A stretch of DNA of 48,485 nucleotides from Spirochaetales bacterium Spiro_10 (lineage in GTDB: Bacteria > Spirochaetota > Spirochaetia > Treponematales > Treponemataceae): NCBI GenBank assembly GCA_001604405.1, contig LVBL01000031.1, positions 1 through 48,485 of the forward strand, in the 5' to 3' direction. A model generated the notes under the pieces. It saw nothing but the letters and a program-made list of their open reading frames with translations. It did no database searches and was not told where the DNA came from. Both the position numbers and the translations under genes were made by a program. Below, piece by piece: positions 38,990 through 48,309 of this stretch; position 1 is the stretch's first letter; each line of letters opens with the position of its first letter.

Positions 38990-40663
38990 TCACAGGATAT
39001 CAGGCGCGCCGTCTTCCCGTTTCCTGAGATCCCATGCCTCCTCGAGATGAGACACCTCGATGCGCTCGCTGTCGGCAAGGTCCGCAAGCGTGCGGGCCAC
39101 CTTCAGTATCCCGTGCGCGCCCCTGCCCGAAAGACGACCCTCGGTCAGGATACCGGAGTACGCCGCGCGTTCCGCCTTCCCGAGGGCGCAGACGCGTTCC
39201 GTCTCCTCCGGCCCGAGGTGGGCGTTCAGCCAGGTTCCTCCCTCCCCGGCCGAGCTCCCTGCCCGTGTCTCCTCCCTTCGCCGCCACTGCCGTGATCTCG
39301 CCAGGCCGATCCTTCGGCGAAGCTCCTCCGTGTCGGCGGCGCGTTCCGGGACAGCCATCTCGCGCCCGGCGGGAATGCCCGCGCGTACCCGAAGGTCGAT
39401 GCGGTCGAGAAGGGGGGCGGCGAGGCGTTTCCAGTACCGCTCCACGGCGTCCGGGGGGCAGACGCATGCGCGGTCGGGTGTTCCGTAATTCCCGCAGGGA
39501 CAGGGGTTCATGGACAGCAACAGCTGGAATCTCGCCGGGTACGCGACCGTTATGCCCGCCCTGCTGACGGTCACGTTCCCGCTTTCGAGCGGTCCGCGAA
39601 GCGCCTGGAGGACGTTCGTCCGGAATTGCGGGGCCTCGTCGAGGAAGAGGGCGCCGCCGTGCGCGAGCGATATCTCGCCCGGCTTGAGACGCGTTCCGCC
39701 GCCTGTCATGCCCTCGAGGCTCGCTCCCTGGTGCGGGGCGCGAAAGGGCGGGACGTTTGCGAGCGGGAGAGGACCGGGGTGGTCGCGCGTTCCGCTCTCG
39801 CCGTCGCGCGGCGCGCATGCGGCACCCGCGAAGTCTGACTCGCCGCCGTATTCGCGAGAGGGAAGGGGGAGCCCCGCGATCCCGTATATGCGGGTTACCG
39901 TGATTGCCGTCTCGCGGTCGAGTCCGGGGAGGAGCAACGGAAACTTCCGGATCGCGAGCGTCTTTCCGCATCCCGGCGGCCCGTAGGCGAGCAGATGGTG
40001 TCCTCCCGCCGCCGCGATCTCGAGCGCCCTCACGAGCCGGCCCTGTCCGTGTACTACCTCGAAGCCCTCGCGATACGGCATGAACGCTGCGTGATAGTCG
40101 CGCGGCCCGGTTTCGCGCTCTCCCTGCCGGCGAGCAGCCCGCGGGGGCCGGGGACTGAGCGTCGAGAGGGCGTGAAAGGCCTCGGCAAGCGTTCGTACCC
40201 CGTGGACCCTGGCGTTTCCGCAGACCCTCGCCTCATCCCCGTTTCCCGCGGGCAGGATGATGTCCTCGATGCCCTCTTCCGCGCCAAGACACGCGGCCGC
40301 GAGTATTCCCTGGACGGGCCGGACCGTTCCCGACAACTCAAGCTCCCCGAGTACCATGACGCGCGAGCCTCCCGCGTCAGCGGTCATGCCCGCCGCCGTG
40401 CCGAGGACGGCGAGCGCGATCGGGAGATCGAACGAACTGCCTTCTTTTTTGAGACTCGCGGGGCTCAGGTTTATGAGTATTCGTTCCCGGGGATAATCGA
40501 ATCCCGAGTTGCGTATGGCCGCCCGTATCCGTTCCCGTGCCTCGCGTATCGCGCCGTCGGGCAGGCCGACGATGTCGATGGCGGGAATTCCGCGTCTGAG
40601 ATCCGCTTCGACCTTGACGATCTCCCCCTCGTAGCCGACCCGGGCGAAACTCGTTATTACCAT
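38990..40663 (-). CDS. YifB/ComM-family AAA+ ATPase (Mg-chelatase-like)
   Basis: From ATG 40663 (GGAGGG upstream) the product has 557 residues. An N-terminal Lon-protease-like fold covers residues 1-170 (IVGLPDGAIREARERIRAAI, ILINLSPASLKKEGSSFDLP). The AAA+ core has Walker A GPPGCGKTLAI, the Walker B-like LAHGGALFLDEAPQF and the cysteine motif NPCPCGNYGTPDRACVCPPD. The C-terminal lid has LLDRIDLRV and the end domain SGRGAHGILKVARTLADL. ComM-type helicases promote branch migration during natural transformation. It is monocistronic and convergent with the PHP gene. Confidence 0.9.
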   Translation of the reverse strand: MVITSFARVGYEGEIVKVEADLRRGIPAIDIVGLPDGAIREARERIRAAIRNSGFDYPRERILINLSPASLKKEGSSFDLPIALAVLGTAAGMTADAGGSRVMVLGELELSGTVRPVQGILAAACLGAEEGIEDIILPAGNGDEARVCGNARVHGVRTLAEAFHALSTLSPRPPRAARRQGERETGPRDYHAAFMPYREGFEVVHGQGRLVRALEIAAAGGHHLLAYGPPGCGKTLAIRKFPLLLPGLDRETAITVTRIYGIAGLPLPSREYGGESDFAGAACAPRDGESGTRDHPGPLPLANVPPFRAPHQGASLEGMTGGGTRLKPGEISLAHGGALFLDEAPQFRTNVLQALRGPLESGNVTVSRAGITVAYPARFQLLLSMNPCPCGNYGTPDRACVCPPDAVERYWKRLAAPLLDRIDLRVRAGIPAGREMAVPERAADTEELRRRIGLARSRQWRRREETRAGSSAGEGGTWLNAHLGPEETERVCALGKAERAAYSGILTEGRLSGRGAHGILKVARTLADLADSERIEVSHLEEAWDLRKREDGAPDIL

Positions 40664-40806
40664 CGTGCCCTCCGGGGATTTCTTTCTCCCGTATTTGCCG
40701 TCCTGCCCGAAATCATGGGGGGGCAACGCGGAGGTTTTTCCGTCAACGAACGGATTCTTGTGGCAAATTCTTGGCGCCGGTAGTACGATTCACGAAGGAG
40801 AACAGT

Positions 40807-41868
40807 ATGGTCAAAAACAAGAAGGACGAGGCTGATAAAATAACGGAAAAAAAACAGGATCGCTTTGATGTCGTTTTATTCGTGGCCTTGCTTGCGCTGT
40901 ATGTCGCTCTTTTGTCTGTCTTTTTGCCGGAAGTGTGGCTGAGAACGCGTGATTTGGCCGTATCGGCCCTCACGTTCCGCCAGTATCGCGTGAGTTCGGA
41001 TTCCTTTGGCGAATCTACGGCAGTTGTGCTCGCGGGTTTTATATATACGGTTCTGTCCGTGGTTATTGCCGTCCTCGCGCACAAGATCCTCGGGGGCATT
41101 ACCGGATTCACCGCGCGGGATACCCTGAAATGGCTTTCCAAACTGTCGATAACGATCGGCGTCTTGTTCGTGCTGATAGCTCCGGTTATCCTCACCGGAC
41201 GGCTGATCGTCGCCTCGGGCGGCAAACCGATAGGCGGCTTCGAGGCCTCGCTTGGCGTCATGAAGTCGTATGTCTGGACCTTGGCGGTATGCTTCGCCAT
41301 CGTCGTGCCGCTCGTGCTCATAAAGGCCCTGTTGTTCGACAGGGAAGTGCGGCAGTTTATCGCCGCCGCCTTCCTCGTTCTCGGGGTCTTAGCCCTCATG
41401 TTCGGTCTTCCGGCCCTGTACTGTTATCTTCTCTACAGCAAGGCAGTCGTCTGGCCCGTGCGGGCGCCCTATTGGGCGCAGGCGCTCGTCTTCGCGGCCC
41501 TTTTTGTCCCGCTGAAAATCGGCTCCCGTTTGTCTTCGGAATGGAATGACGCGGTCAAGCGCCTTCCCGCAGTGATCGTTTTTTGCGTTCTCCTGATGGC
41601 GTTCAACGTGCTGGTTTTTCAGTACGCGGTAGTGCTCGGGCGACCGAGCGGCATGCTGTTCGGCCTCCTGTGGCTGCTGCCTTTTTTGCGCACGCTCTAC
41701 GGATTGACCGGAAACGTGAAACGTACGATAGATACGCACTATGCGGGAAACGGCCTTAATCTCGTGACCTACACGCGGCTCGGATATGACACTTCGATAG
41801 GGATAAGCCAGTTCTGGGTTGCCCTGTTTTCGCTTCTGTTCCTCGCCGCGACGATTTGGGGAAGGTGA
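40807..41868 (+). CDS. Polytopic membrane protein of unknown function
   Basis: The 353-residue protein begins with a charged stretch (MVKNKKDEADKITEKKQDRF) followed by about eight hydrophobic helices such as VVLFVALLALYVALLSVFL, AVVLAGFIYTVLSVVIAVLA, LSITIGVLFVLIAPVILTG and LPAVIVFCVLLMAFNVLVF. No family signature was recognised; it recalls Yip1-like proteins only in topology. GAAGGAGAA precedes ATG 40807. It sits divergent from the YifB gene and 82 bases before the UDPGP-family gene, perhaps on one transcript. Confidence 0.65.
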   Translation: MVKNKKDEADKITEKKQDRFDVVLFVALLALYVALLSVFLPEVWLRTRDLAVSALTFRQYRVSSDSFGESTAVVLAGFIYTVLSVVIAVLAHKILGGITGFTARDTLKWLSKLSITIGVLFVLIAPVILTGRLIVASGGKPIGGFEASLGVMKSYVWTLAVCFAIVVPLVLIKALLFDREVRQFIAAAFLVLGVLALMFGLPALYCYLLYSKAVVWPVRAPYWAQALVFAALFVPLKIGSRLSSEWNDAVKRLPAVIVFCVLLMAFNVLVFQYAVVLGRPSGMLFGLLWLLPFLRTLYGLTGNVKRTIDTHYAGNGLNLVTYTRLGYDTSIGISQFWVALFSLLFLAATIWGR

Positions 41869-41950
41869 GCTCCCGGCGGTTGACTTAACGCCCCAATCCG
41901 ATAGAATTGGGGATAAGGACGGCGATGGTGCCGGCCTCAAGGGGTATGCC

Positions 41951-43495
41951 GTGGAGCTTCAGTCGTTGCATCCGGATCTCGTGTCTCAACTTGCCGCAGA
42001 GGGCGTGGACCTTGAGCGGATGCTCCGTTTTCTCGACGATTTCAACGCGGGCAAATTCGGTTCTTCCGCCCCGGCAGGGCCCTACGTCATTCCCGCGATG
42101 CCCGATCCGGCGATCGTCGACCGGTGCGTTCCCGCGACCCTGACGATGTCCCTTGCCGACGCGCGGGAGCGCTTCGACGAGCTGGGTCTCGCTCTTTCGC
42201 CCGAATCGATCGGGGCGACCGAAGCGGCCGCGGGCGGAGAGGTCATCCTCGACGAGGCCGCGCTGAGGGCGGTCGGGATCAGGCTCTATCCGAAAACCGC
42301 CTTCGGCGTCCTCAACGGCGGCGCCGCCACCAGCTACGCCGACGTCAAGAAAAACCGCTCGCTCGCGGGGGAACATTTCGAGTCCTACCGGTCCCGCTTC
42401 GAATCGCTCGCCGGATCGTGCGGCGGTCTTCCGAAGGGGGTAACCCCGGCCTTCATCAATCCGGACGGAACGGGCGGCGACTCCTTCCTCCTTCTCAAGC
42501 TGAGGATGCTCCTCCTGCACCGTCTCGCCTGGGGCGAGCTGACCGGAGGGGATCCCTCGACCGCCCTTCCGGCCTTCCAGATGACGAGCGTCCATACCGA
42601 CGCCGCGATCGCCTCGGCCCTCGACGAATACTCCGACCATCCCTGGATCGCGCCGCTTGCCCGGCGCGCGGGCATGGACGGCTCCGCGATGCTGACCGGT
42701 TGCCAGTCCATGATGGCCGCCATTACCCATTCCTCGGAGGGGATGCCCCGGCGCCTTTTCGACCGTGCCTGGGGACGCGAGAACGCGGGTCTCGCGATGC
42801 CCGGCGGACACGGGCAAAACTTCGAGGTTCTCGCGCCCATCTACCGGGGCCTTCTCGCGCGCGGCGTCCGGTACGCCTGGCTCGGCAATATCGACAACAT
42901 GGGTTTTACGGTCGATCCCGTCTCGCTCGCCCTTTTCGCCCTGTCGGGCAGGTCCGCCGCGTTCGAGGAATCCTTCCGTACCCCGATGGACGTGAAGGGC
43001 GGCATACTCGTGAGGGATTCGGCCGGGAGGTTCACCTGCGCCGATATCGGGCCGGCCATCTCCGCCGATGAGATGTTCGCCTTCGAGCGCGCGGGGAACC
43101 GCGTTCTCTTCAATTGCGGCGTCGGTCTTTTCGACCTTGAGCGCCTCGTGCCGCTCCTTGACGAGTTGCCCTATCGCCTGCCGTTGCGCGTAACCGACCA
43201 GGACAAGGATGCGGGCCTGTATGCCCAGGCCGAGCAGATCACCTGGGAGGTCATCGGCCTTTTGGACGATCCCCTCTTTTTCGCGGTCGACAAGAAACGG
43301 CGTTTTTTGGCGGCCAAGATGCTTATGGAGACATTGATGACGAGCCTGCCTCCCGGGGCCCCCGGTGGCTCTGCCCCAGCGGACGCCGACGCGGATATCG
43401 GTGCCGTTTCGGCCGATCTCCACGCGGGATTGGTATCCCTCCTGGAGGGGGAATACGCCCTCAGGCGGGTCGGGGCCCGTTGGTGTCCTCGGTGA
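41951..43495 (+). CDS. UDPGP-family nucleotidyltransferase (UTP-glucose-1-phosphate uridylyltransferase-like)
   Basis: From GTG 41951 (AAGGGG upstream) the protein has 514 residues; the frame extends upstream into the preceding gene but without a good start. The nucleotide-binding loop is VLNGGAATSYADVKK, later HGQNFEVLAPIYRG, the metal-site region WLGNIDNMGFTVDP, DVKGGILVRDSAGRFTCADI and FNCGVGLFDLERLV. The pattern is that of eukaryotic-type UDP-sugar pyrophosphorylases, which make UDP-glucose from UTP and glucose-1-phosphate. The canonical GGxGTR lysine/arginine pattern is altered, so sugar specificity is open. Confidence 0.75.
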   Translation: MELQSLHPDLVSQLAAEGVDLERMLRFLDDFNAGKFGSSAPAGPYVIPAMPDPAIVDRCVPATLTMSLADARERFDELGLALSPESIGATEAAAGGEVILDEAALRAVGIRLYPKTAFGVLNGGAATSYADVKKNRSLAGEHFESYRSRFESLAGSCGGLPKGVTPAFINPDGTGGDSFLLLKLRMLLLHRLAWGELTGGDPSTALPAFQMTSVHTDAAIASALDEYSDHPWIAPLARRAGMDGSAMLTGCQSMMAAITHSSEGMPRRLFDRAWGRENAGLAMPGGHGQNFEVLAPIYRGLLARGVRYAWLGNIDNMGFTVDPVSLALFALSGRSAAFEESFRTPMDVKGGILVRDSAGRFTCADIGPAISADEMFAFERAGNRVLFNCGVGLFDLERLVPLLDELPYRLPLRVTDQDKDAGLYAQAEQITWEVIGLLDDPLFFAVDKKRRFLAAKMLMETLMTSLPPGAPGGSAPADADADIGAVSADLHAGLVSLLEGEYALRRVGARWCPR

Positions 43496-43520
43496 TGTAA
43501 ATAAAGAATAAACAAATCTC

Positions 43521-43549
43521 TTGACAGGATGGTAAACCGGTTTAATACT
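43521..43549 (+). promoter_or_regulatory. Promoter of the sugar ABC operon
   Basis: TTGACA (43521-43526) is followed after 17 bases by AATACT (43544-43549). A LacI-type operator lies in the spacer. The start should be near 43556. Confidence 0.65.
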
Positions 43550-43578
43550 AAAGTAAAGCGGTTTAATAAACCGCTTTA
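43533..43578. promoter_or_regulatory. LacI-type operator cluster
   Basis: A perfect palindrome TAAACCGGTTTA (43533-43544) lies between the -35 and -10. Two further near-palindromes, TAAAGCGGTTTA (43554-43565) and TAAACCGCTTTA (43567-43578), are exact inverted copies of each other around one base. The AAACCG/CGGTTT half-site is typical of LacI/GalR regulators, and such a gene ends this operon (47272). Binding should block the promoter. Confidence 0.72.
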
Positions 43579-43608
43579 GTAGTAAAAGTATTTATTTGGA
43601 GGAGAACC

Positions 43609-44841
43609 ATGAAGAAGACGATGTGTATCGCTATCGCCATCCTGATGTGCCTGGCGAGTCTCGCGGCCGCCCCGGTAGAGCTCGAGATGTATTACTACAA
43701 GCAGGAGAACCAGGAAGGCCTCAAGAAACTGACGGAAACCTATACCGCCAAGACCGGTGTCAAGATTTCCCTCCTGATCGTGCCGAACGACGCCGACGCG
43801 ACGATGGCCGCGCGCGCCGCCCAGGGCAAGCTGCCCGACATCCTGCAGATGCAAACCTACGCCCGTGTATGGGAATACGCGAAAAAGGGCTTTGTACTCG
43901 ACCTTTCGGCCCAGCCTGTCATGAAAAAGATCGTCGACAGCTCAAAGGCCTCGGTCACCTACAACGGCAGAATCTACGCCCTCCCCATGGATTACGCCGG
44001 AATCGGAATAATCTACAACAAGGAGATCTTCGCGAAATACGGCCTCAAGGCGCCGACGACCGCCCGCGAGCTCGAGCGGGTATGCGCGGCGCTTAAGAAG
44101 AACGGCGTTACTCCCTTTGCGGGACTCCTCGCCGAGAACTGGTCGGCCGGACACTTCATCACCCTCGTGCACACGAGCCTTCTCGTCGGAGAGAAGAAGA
44201 TACCCGTCGACAAATTCGTCTCCGACATGAAGGCGGGCAAGACGAGCTACGGCGTCGTCGATACCGCGAAACTCTTCGCCGCGCTCGACTTCTACCGCGA
44301 CAACATGGATCCCAAGGCCTCCGAGTGGGGCTGGAACGAACAGCAGGCCGCCTTCGCCCAGGGCAAGGCCGCGATGATGGTACAGGGCCTATGGTCCTAC
44401 GGGGCCGCCATCGCGACGAATCCCAAGCTCGACTGCGGCTTCGTGCCGTATCCCGTCTTCAACCGGCAGGCGGACAACAAGATGTACGCGGACATCGATT
44501 CCTGCTTCGGCGTTTCGGCGCAGTCCCCCAAGGCAAAGCAGGAAGCGGCCCTCGCGTTCCTCGAGTGGCTCGCGAGTCCCGAGGCGCAGAAGATTTGGAT
44601 CGAGGACTACAAGCTCGTCCCGGCCTTCAAGGGCGCGAACCTCTCGAGCATGAAACAGCCCTTCCAGGACCTGCTTTCGTCCGTGGACAAGAACGGGGCG
44701 TATCCCTGGGCCTTCTCCTCGTATCCCACGGTCGTTTTCGAGGACGCCTGCAAGAACGGCGCCCAGCAGTACATGTTCAAGAAGATCGCGGCCGACAAGG
44801 TGATCGCGAACGTCGACGCCGCCTGGGCCTCGGCTAAATAA
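43609..44841 (+). CDS. Extracellular sugar-binding protein of an ABC importer
   Basis: The 410-residue protein has a signal peptide (MKKTMCIAIAILMCLASLAA) and the family-1 solute-binding fold: LPDILQMQTYARVWEYAKKG, YALPMDYAGIGIIYNKEIFA, WNEQQAAFAQGKAAMMVQGL and AALAFLEWLASPEAQKIWIE. The GKAAM and YNKEIF motifs mark carbohydrate binders. The cysteine in LMC does not fit a lipobox well. GGAGGAG precedes the start. It is followed by two permeases and a LacI regulator. Confidence 0.92.
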   Translation: MKKTMCIAIAILMCLASLAAAPVELEMYYYKQENQEGLKKLTETYTAKTGVKISLLIVPNDADATMAARAAQGKLPDILQMQTYARVWEYAKKGFVLDLSAQPVMKKIVDSSKASVTYNGRIYALPMDYAGIGIIYNKEIFAKYGLKAPTTARELERVCAALKKNGVTPFAGLLAENWSAGHFITLVHTSLLVGEKKIPVDKFVSDMKAGKTSYGVVDTAKLFAALDFYRDNMDPKASEWGWNEQQAAFAQGKAAMMVQGLWSYGAAIATNPKLDCGFVPYPVFNRQADNKMYADIDSCFGVSAQSPKAKQEAALAFLEWLASPEAQKIWIEDYKLVPAFKGANLSSMKQPFQDLLSSVDKNGAYPWAFSSYPTVVFEDACKNGAQQYMFKKIAADKVIANVDAAWASAK

Positions 44842-44862
44842 CCCGGTTCGCGTTTCTTCCGG

Positions 44863-44881
44863 TCCCGCGCATCGCGCGGGA
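44863..44881 (+). promoter_or_regulatory. Intercistronic hairpin after the binding-protein gene
   Basis: TCCCGCGC-ATC-GCGCGGGA forms a perfect 8-bp stem without a T-run, placed between the binding-protein stop and the first permease. Such hairpins often stabilise the upstream mRNA so that the binding protein is made in excess. Confidence 0.55.
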
Positions 44882-44913
44882 TCGGTTTCGCGGCGCCACG
44901 AGGAGGGCCGGAC

Positions 44914-46443
44914 ATGGTCGAGGGAAAATCCCGCGCGAGGCTGTATTTCGTCGCTTTCCTGCTTCCCGCCTTCGCGCTCTACACCGTCTTTTTCATCTAT
45001 CCCTTCGTCAGGGGTTTCGCCATATCGCTCACGAACTGGGACGGCCTTTCGCCCCGGGCGCCGAACCTCATCGACTCCCGCGTATTCGAGGACGAGGTGC
45101 TTTCGGCCCTCGACCGCGCCGCGGACCGCGAATACCTCGGGTCGGTCTACGAGCCGACTGCCGACGGTTCCGCGCGCCGCCGCCGATCCCTATCCGGCTT
45201 CGCGCGCCGCCGCGTGGAGTCGATACTTGCCCGCGCCGGACACGAAAGCGAATACAACCGTTTCGTGGGGGTCAAAAACTACGCGGACATCCTTACCGGA
45301 AAGGTGAGCGAGAGCTTTTATCCCCGGACGTTCTCGCAATCCTGGTTCAACGCGTCCGCGTCGCTTCCGGACCGGCTCGAGGGTGCCGATTTCGAGCGCT
45401 ATTTTCTCGCGCGCCTCACGCCGGAGGAACGCGATACCTTCGGCCGGTTTTACGCGCCGGAAGGCGGCGACTCGGGGGCCTACGTCCTCGACGGGCGTTT
45501 CGTCGAATTCCACCTCGAGGACCTGATCTGGCTCATTCCCGAGGTCGAGGATGCCGGGGCGATCCCTTCCGAGGAGGCGGGGTATCTCGTCGACGCCGTA
45601 AAGGCCGCCTCTCTCGCGCGCGATCCTGCCGCCGTTGACGCGGCGGTCGAAGGGTTTGTCGCGAGCCACTCCCTGACTGACGAAAGCCGCGCGTCCGTGA
45701 CGGCCGGCGCGCGGGGCCTGTATTCCATCGGAGAGGTAAAACTCCTTCTCGCGAACAGATGGAGCAAGACCGGCACCGACCTCGGCGTCGTCGGATTCAC
45801 GCTCTTTTTCACCGTCTGTTCGGTCATCGGCATCAACGTTCTCGCCTTTCTTCTCGCGCTCGCCCTCGACTCGGGTTTGTCGGGACAGCGCTTTCTCCGG
45901 TCCGTATTCTTCCTGCCGAACGTGCTTTCGATGATCATAGTCGCCCTTGTCTGGAAGATGCTCTTCGTCCAGCTGTTCCCCCGCCTCACCGGCATCGAGC
46001 AGTGGATGAGCGATCCGGGAAAGACGCCCTGGCTCATCGTCCTCGTCGCGGTCTGGCAGGGAGCGGGCTATTACATGATCGTGTACCTCGCGGGCCTGCA
46101 GAACATCCCGACGGACGTCGTCGAGGCCGCGCGCATCGACGGGGCCGGTCCGTTCCAGCGCTTCCGTTCAATAACCCTGCCGCTGCTCGTCCCCGCGCTC
46201 ACGATCTCCCTTTTCCTGACGCTCGCGAACGCGCTCAAGAGTTTCGACCTCATCTACGCCATGACCTCGGGTTCCGCCTATACCTTCGGCACCGTTCCCG
46301 TCGTGCTTGATATCTACTTCGACGCCTTCGCGAGGAAGCAGGCGGGGCTCGCGGCGGCAAAGGCGATGCTGCTCTTCGCGGTGATCCTTTCGGTCACGGC
46401 CGTCCAGCTTTCGCTGATGAAACGCCGGGAGGTGGAACAATGA
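44914..46443 (+). CDS. Sugar ABC importer permease, MalF type, with a large extracytoplasmic insert
   Basis: The 509-residue protein is much longer than the usual 290-310. After the first helix (LYFVAFLLPAFALYTVFFIY) and FAISLTNWDGLSPRA there is an insert of about 230 residues (roughly 45-280), in the middle of which the normal FVGVKNYADILTG motif is found. Five more helices follow, with the cytoplasmic EAA loop VEAARIDGAGPFQRFRSITL. The insert probably forms an outside domain that contacts the binding protein, comparable in principle to the P2 loop of MalF but in another position. It overlaps the next permease by 4 bases. Confidence 0.9.
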   Translation: MVEGKSRARLYFVAFLLPAFALYTVFFIYPFVRGFAISLTNWDGLSPRAPNLIDSRVFEDEVLSALDRAADREYLGSVYEPTADGSARRRRSLSGFARRRVESILARAGHESEYNRFVGVKNYADILTGKVSESFYPRTFSQSWFNASASLPDRLEGADFERYFLARLTPEERDTFGRFYAPEGGDSGAYVLDGRFVEFHLEDLIWLIPEVEDAGAIPSEEAGYLVDAVKAASLARDPAAVDAAVEGFVASHSLTDESRASVTAGARGLYSIGEVKLLLANRWSKTGTDLGVVGFTLFFTVCSVIGINVLAFLLALALDSGLSGQRFLRSVFFLPNVLSMIIVALVWKMLFVQLFPRLTGIEQWMSDPGKTPWLIVLVAVWQGAGYYMIVYLAGLQNIPTDVVEAARIDGAGPFQRFRSITLPLLVPALTISLFLTLANALKSFDLIYAMTSGSAYTFGTVPVVLDIYFDAFARKQAGLAAAKAMLLFAVILSVTAVQLSLMKRREVEQ

Positions 46444-47264
46444 ACGACGCGGCCAGACTCGCGGCGAAACGCAGGCTTCTCGGCGTCTCGATGGGCCTTC
46501 TCGCGCTCGTATTCTTTTACCCGGTCGTGTACGTCGTGTTCAACGCCTTCAAGACCGACGCGCAGATAACCCTCGATCCCATGGGGCCGCCGACGTCGCT
46601 CTATCTCGACAATTTCGTCCGGGCATGGACCGTGATGGAATTTCCGCGCGTGTTCCTCAATACCCTCGTCGTCACGGTCGCCGGTCTTTCGGGCATCATC
46701 CTCGTCAGCGCCATGGCCGCGTACGCGCTGGCCCGGTCGGCGACGAAGGCCTCGTGGGCGCTGTACGCGTACTTCGTGCTCGCCCTCGTCGTCCCCTTTC
46801 AGGTCATCATGGTTCCGATCGCCGTACTCGCGTCGGACTTGCGCCTCATGAGCATTCCGGGTATCATTCCGATGTACTGGGGCCTCGGCTGCCCGACCGC
46901 GGTGTTCATGTTCCACGGCTTCGTCAAGGGAGTTCCGAGGGAGCTCGAGGAGTCCGCGGCGATCGACGGAGCGGGACGGTTCTACGTTTTTTTCGCGATC
47001 GTGTTCCCGCTCATGAAAACGATCGTCGCCACCGTCGCGGTCATCGACGCCTTGTGGCTGTGGAACGACTTTCTCCTTCCGCTCATCGTCGTGAAGGAGG
47101 GCACCATCCAGCTCGCGCAGATGGTGTTCAACGGGCAGTTCCTGAAGGAGTACGGTCCGATGACCGCGTCGCTGACGCTCTCGGCCTTGCCTATCGTCGC
47201 GTTTTACCTCGCGTTGCAGAAATACATAATAAAGGGAATAGCCGCCGGCGCGGTGAAGGGCTAG
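46440..47264 (+). CDS. Sugar ABC importer permease, MalG type
   Basis: The 274-residue protein has six helices and the EAA loop motif ELEESAAIDGAGRFYVFFAI. It starts within the preceding gene by ATGA overlap. It forms a heterodimer with the MalF-type subunit. No ATPase gene is present; a shared MsmX-type ATPase encoded elsewhere is likely, as is usual for such operons. Confidence 0.92.
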   Translation: MNDAARLAAKRRLLGVSMGLLALVFFYPVVYVVFNAFKTDAQITLDPMGPPTSLYLDNFVRAWTVMEFPRVFLNTLVVTVAGLSGIILVSAMAAYALARSATKASWALYAYFVLALVVPFQVIMVPIAVLASDLRLMSIPGIIPMYWGLGCPTAVFMFHGFVKGVPRELEESAAIDGAGRFYVFFAIVFPLMKTIVATVAVIDALWLWNDFLLPLIVVKEGTIQLAQMVFNGQFLKEYGPMTASLTLSALPIVAFYLALQKYIIKGIAAGAVKG

Positions 47265-47271
47265 GGAGCAG

Positions 47272-48306
47272 ATGCGGGCGACGATCAACGACATAGCAAA
47301 ACGGGCGGGCGTTTCGAAGACCGCCGTCTCCTTCGCGTTCAACAACCCCGGCAAGATATCGCGGGAAACCTACGCGCGGATCATGGAAGTCGCCCGCGAG
47401 ATCGGCTACGTGCCCGACCCCGTCGCGCGCACGCTCGCGACGCGGCAAACCGGAGCCATCGCCCTTCTCCTGCCGCAGGCGATACACGAGGTCTTTCTGA
47501 ATCCCTACATAGCGGAGATCATGCGCGGCATAGGCTTCGTATGCGACCGCGAGGGGCTGACCCTTTCGGTCATCTCCCCGCTGAAGGGCGTGCTCTCGAC
47601 GGCCGTCCGGAACGCCGCCGTCGACGGGGTCATAACGCTCGGCATAGGCGCGGGGATGAGCGTGCTCGAACTCTTCGGCCAGCGGCGCCTTCCCTTCGTC
47701 ACGATAGACGGCGGGATAGACTCGAAGGTCGTCAACGTCGGGATCGACGACGCCCTCGCGGCGGAGACGGTGATGGAGGCGGTCCTTGACCGCGGCCACG
47801 AGACGGTCGCGGTCTTCATGCTCAAGAACGTCACCCTGTCGGACGACGGCAGCCATTTCAGCCATACCAACGATCTCAGGCTCGGCGGCTTCAATTCGGC
47901 CTTGCGAAGGCACGGCCTCGTTTTTTCGCAAACCGGCCCGGTGCGCGTCTACCACACCGAGGCGACGCTCGAAAGCGGCCGCTCCGCGGTGCGCGAGCTG
48001 ATTCGCGCGGGCGAGATGCCGACCGCCGTCGTCTGCCTCGCGGACATCCAGGCGCTCGGTGTTTACGAGGAGTGCAGGGCGGCCGGCCTTTCGATTCCCT
48101 CGGACGTTTCTGTCGTCGGCTTTGACGACATCCCCTTTGCCCGGTTCATGGCCCCCCCGCTCGCCACCCTGAGTCAGCCCGGATTCGAGAAGGGCGAGAC
48201 CGCGGCGAAACTGCTTGTCGACATGATCGCCAAGCGCGCGGTAAGCTCGGTATGCATGGACGTTTCCTTCATCGACCGACCGTCGCTCGGGAAACCGCGG
48301 CGATAG
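47272..48306 (+). CDS. LacI-family transcriptional regulator
   Basis: The 344-residue protein has the N-terminal LacI HTH (TINDIAKRAGVSKTAVSFAF, then NPGKISRETYARIMEVAREI and the hinge YVPDPVARTLATRQTG) and a periplasmic-binding-protein-like effector domain (AIALLLPQAIHEVFLNPYIA, VVGFDDIPFARFMAPPLATL). It lies 7 bases after the last permease with GGGAGCAG upstream, so it is part of the operon it probably controls through the sites at 43533-43578. The inducer is probably the transported sugar or a derivative. Confidence 0.92.
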   Translation: MRATINDIAKRAGVSKTAVSFAFNNPGKISRETYARIMEVAREIGYVPDPVARTLATRQTGAIALLLPQAIHEVFLNPYIAEIMRGIGFVCDREGLTLSVISPLKGVLSTAVRNAAVDGVITLGIGAGMSVLELFGQRRLPFVTIDGGIDSKVVNVGIDDALAAETVMEAVLDRGHETVAVFMLKNVTLSDDGSHFSHTNDLRLGGFNSALRRHGLVFSQTGPVRVYHTEATLESGRSAVRELIRAGEMPTAVVCLADIQALGVYEECRAAGLSIPSDVSVVGFDDIPFARFMAPPLATLSQPGFEKGETAAKLLVDMIAKRAVSSVCMDVSFIDRPSLGKPRR

Positions 48307-48309
48307 CCG

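Noticed and set aside
41885-43423. Minus-strand frame of 512 codons opposite the UDPGP-family gene
   Set aside because: The plus-strand frame has recognisable nucleotidyltransferase motifs; the reverse reading has none.
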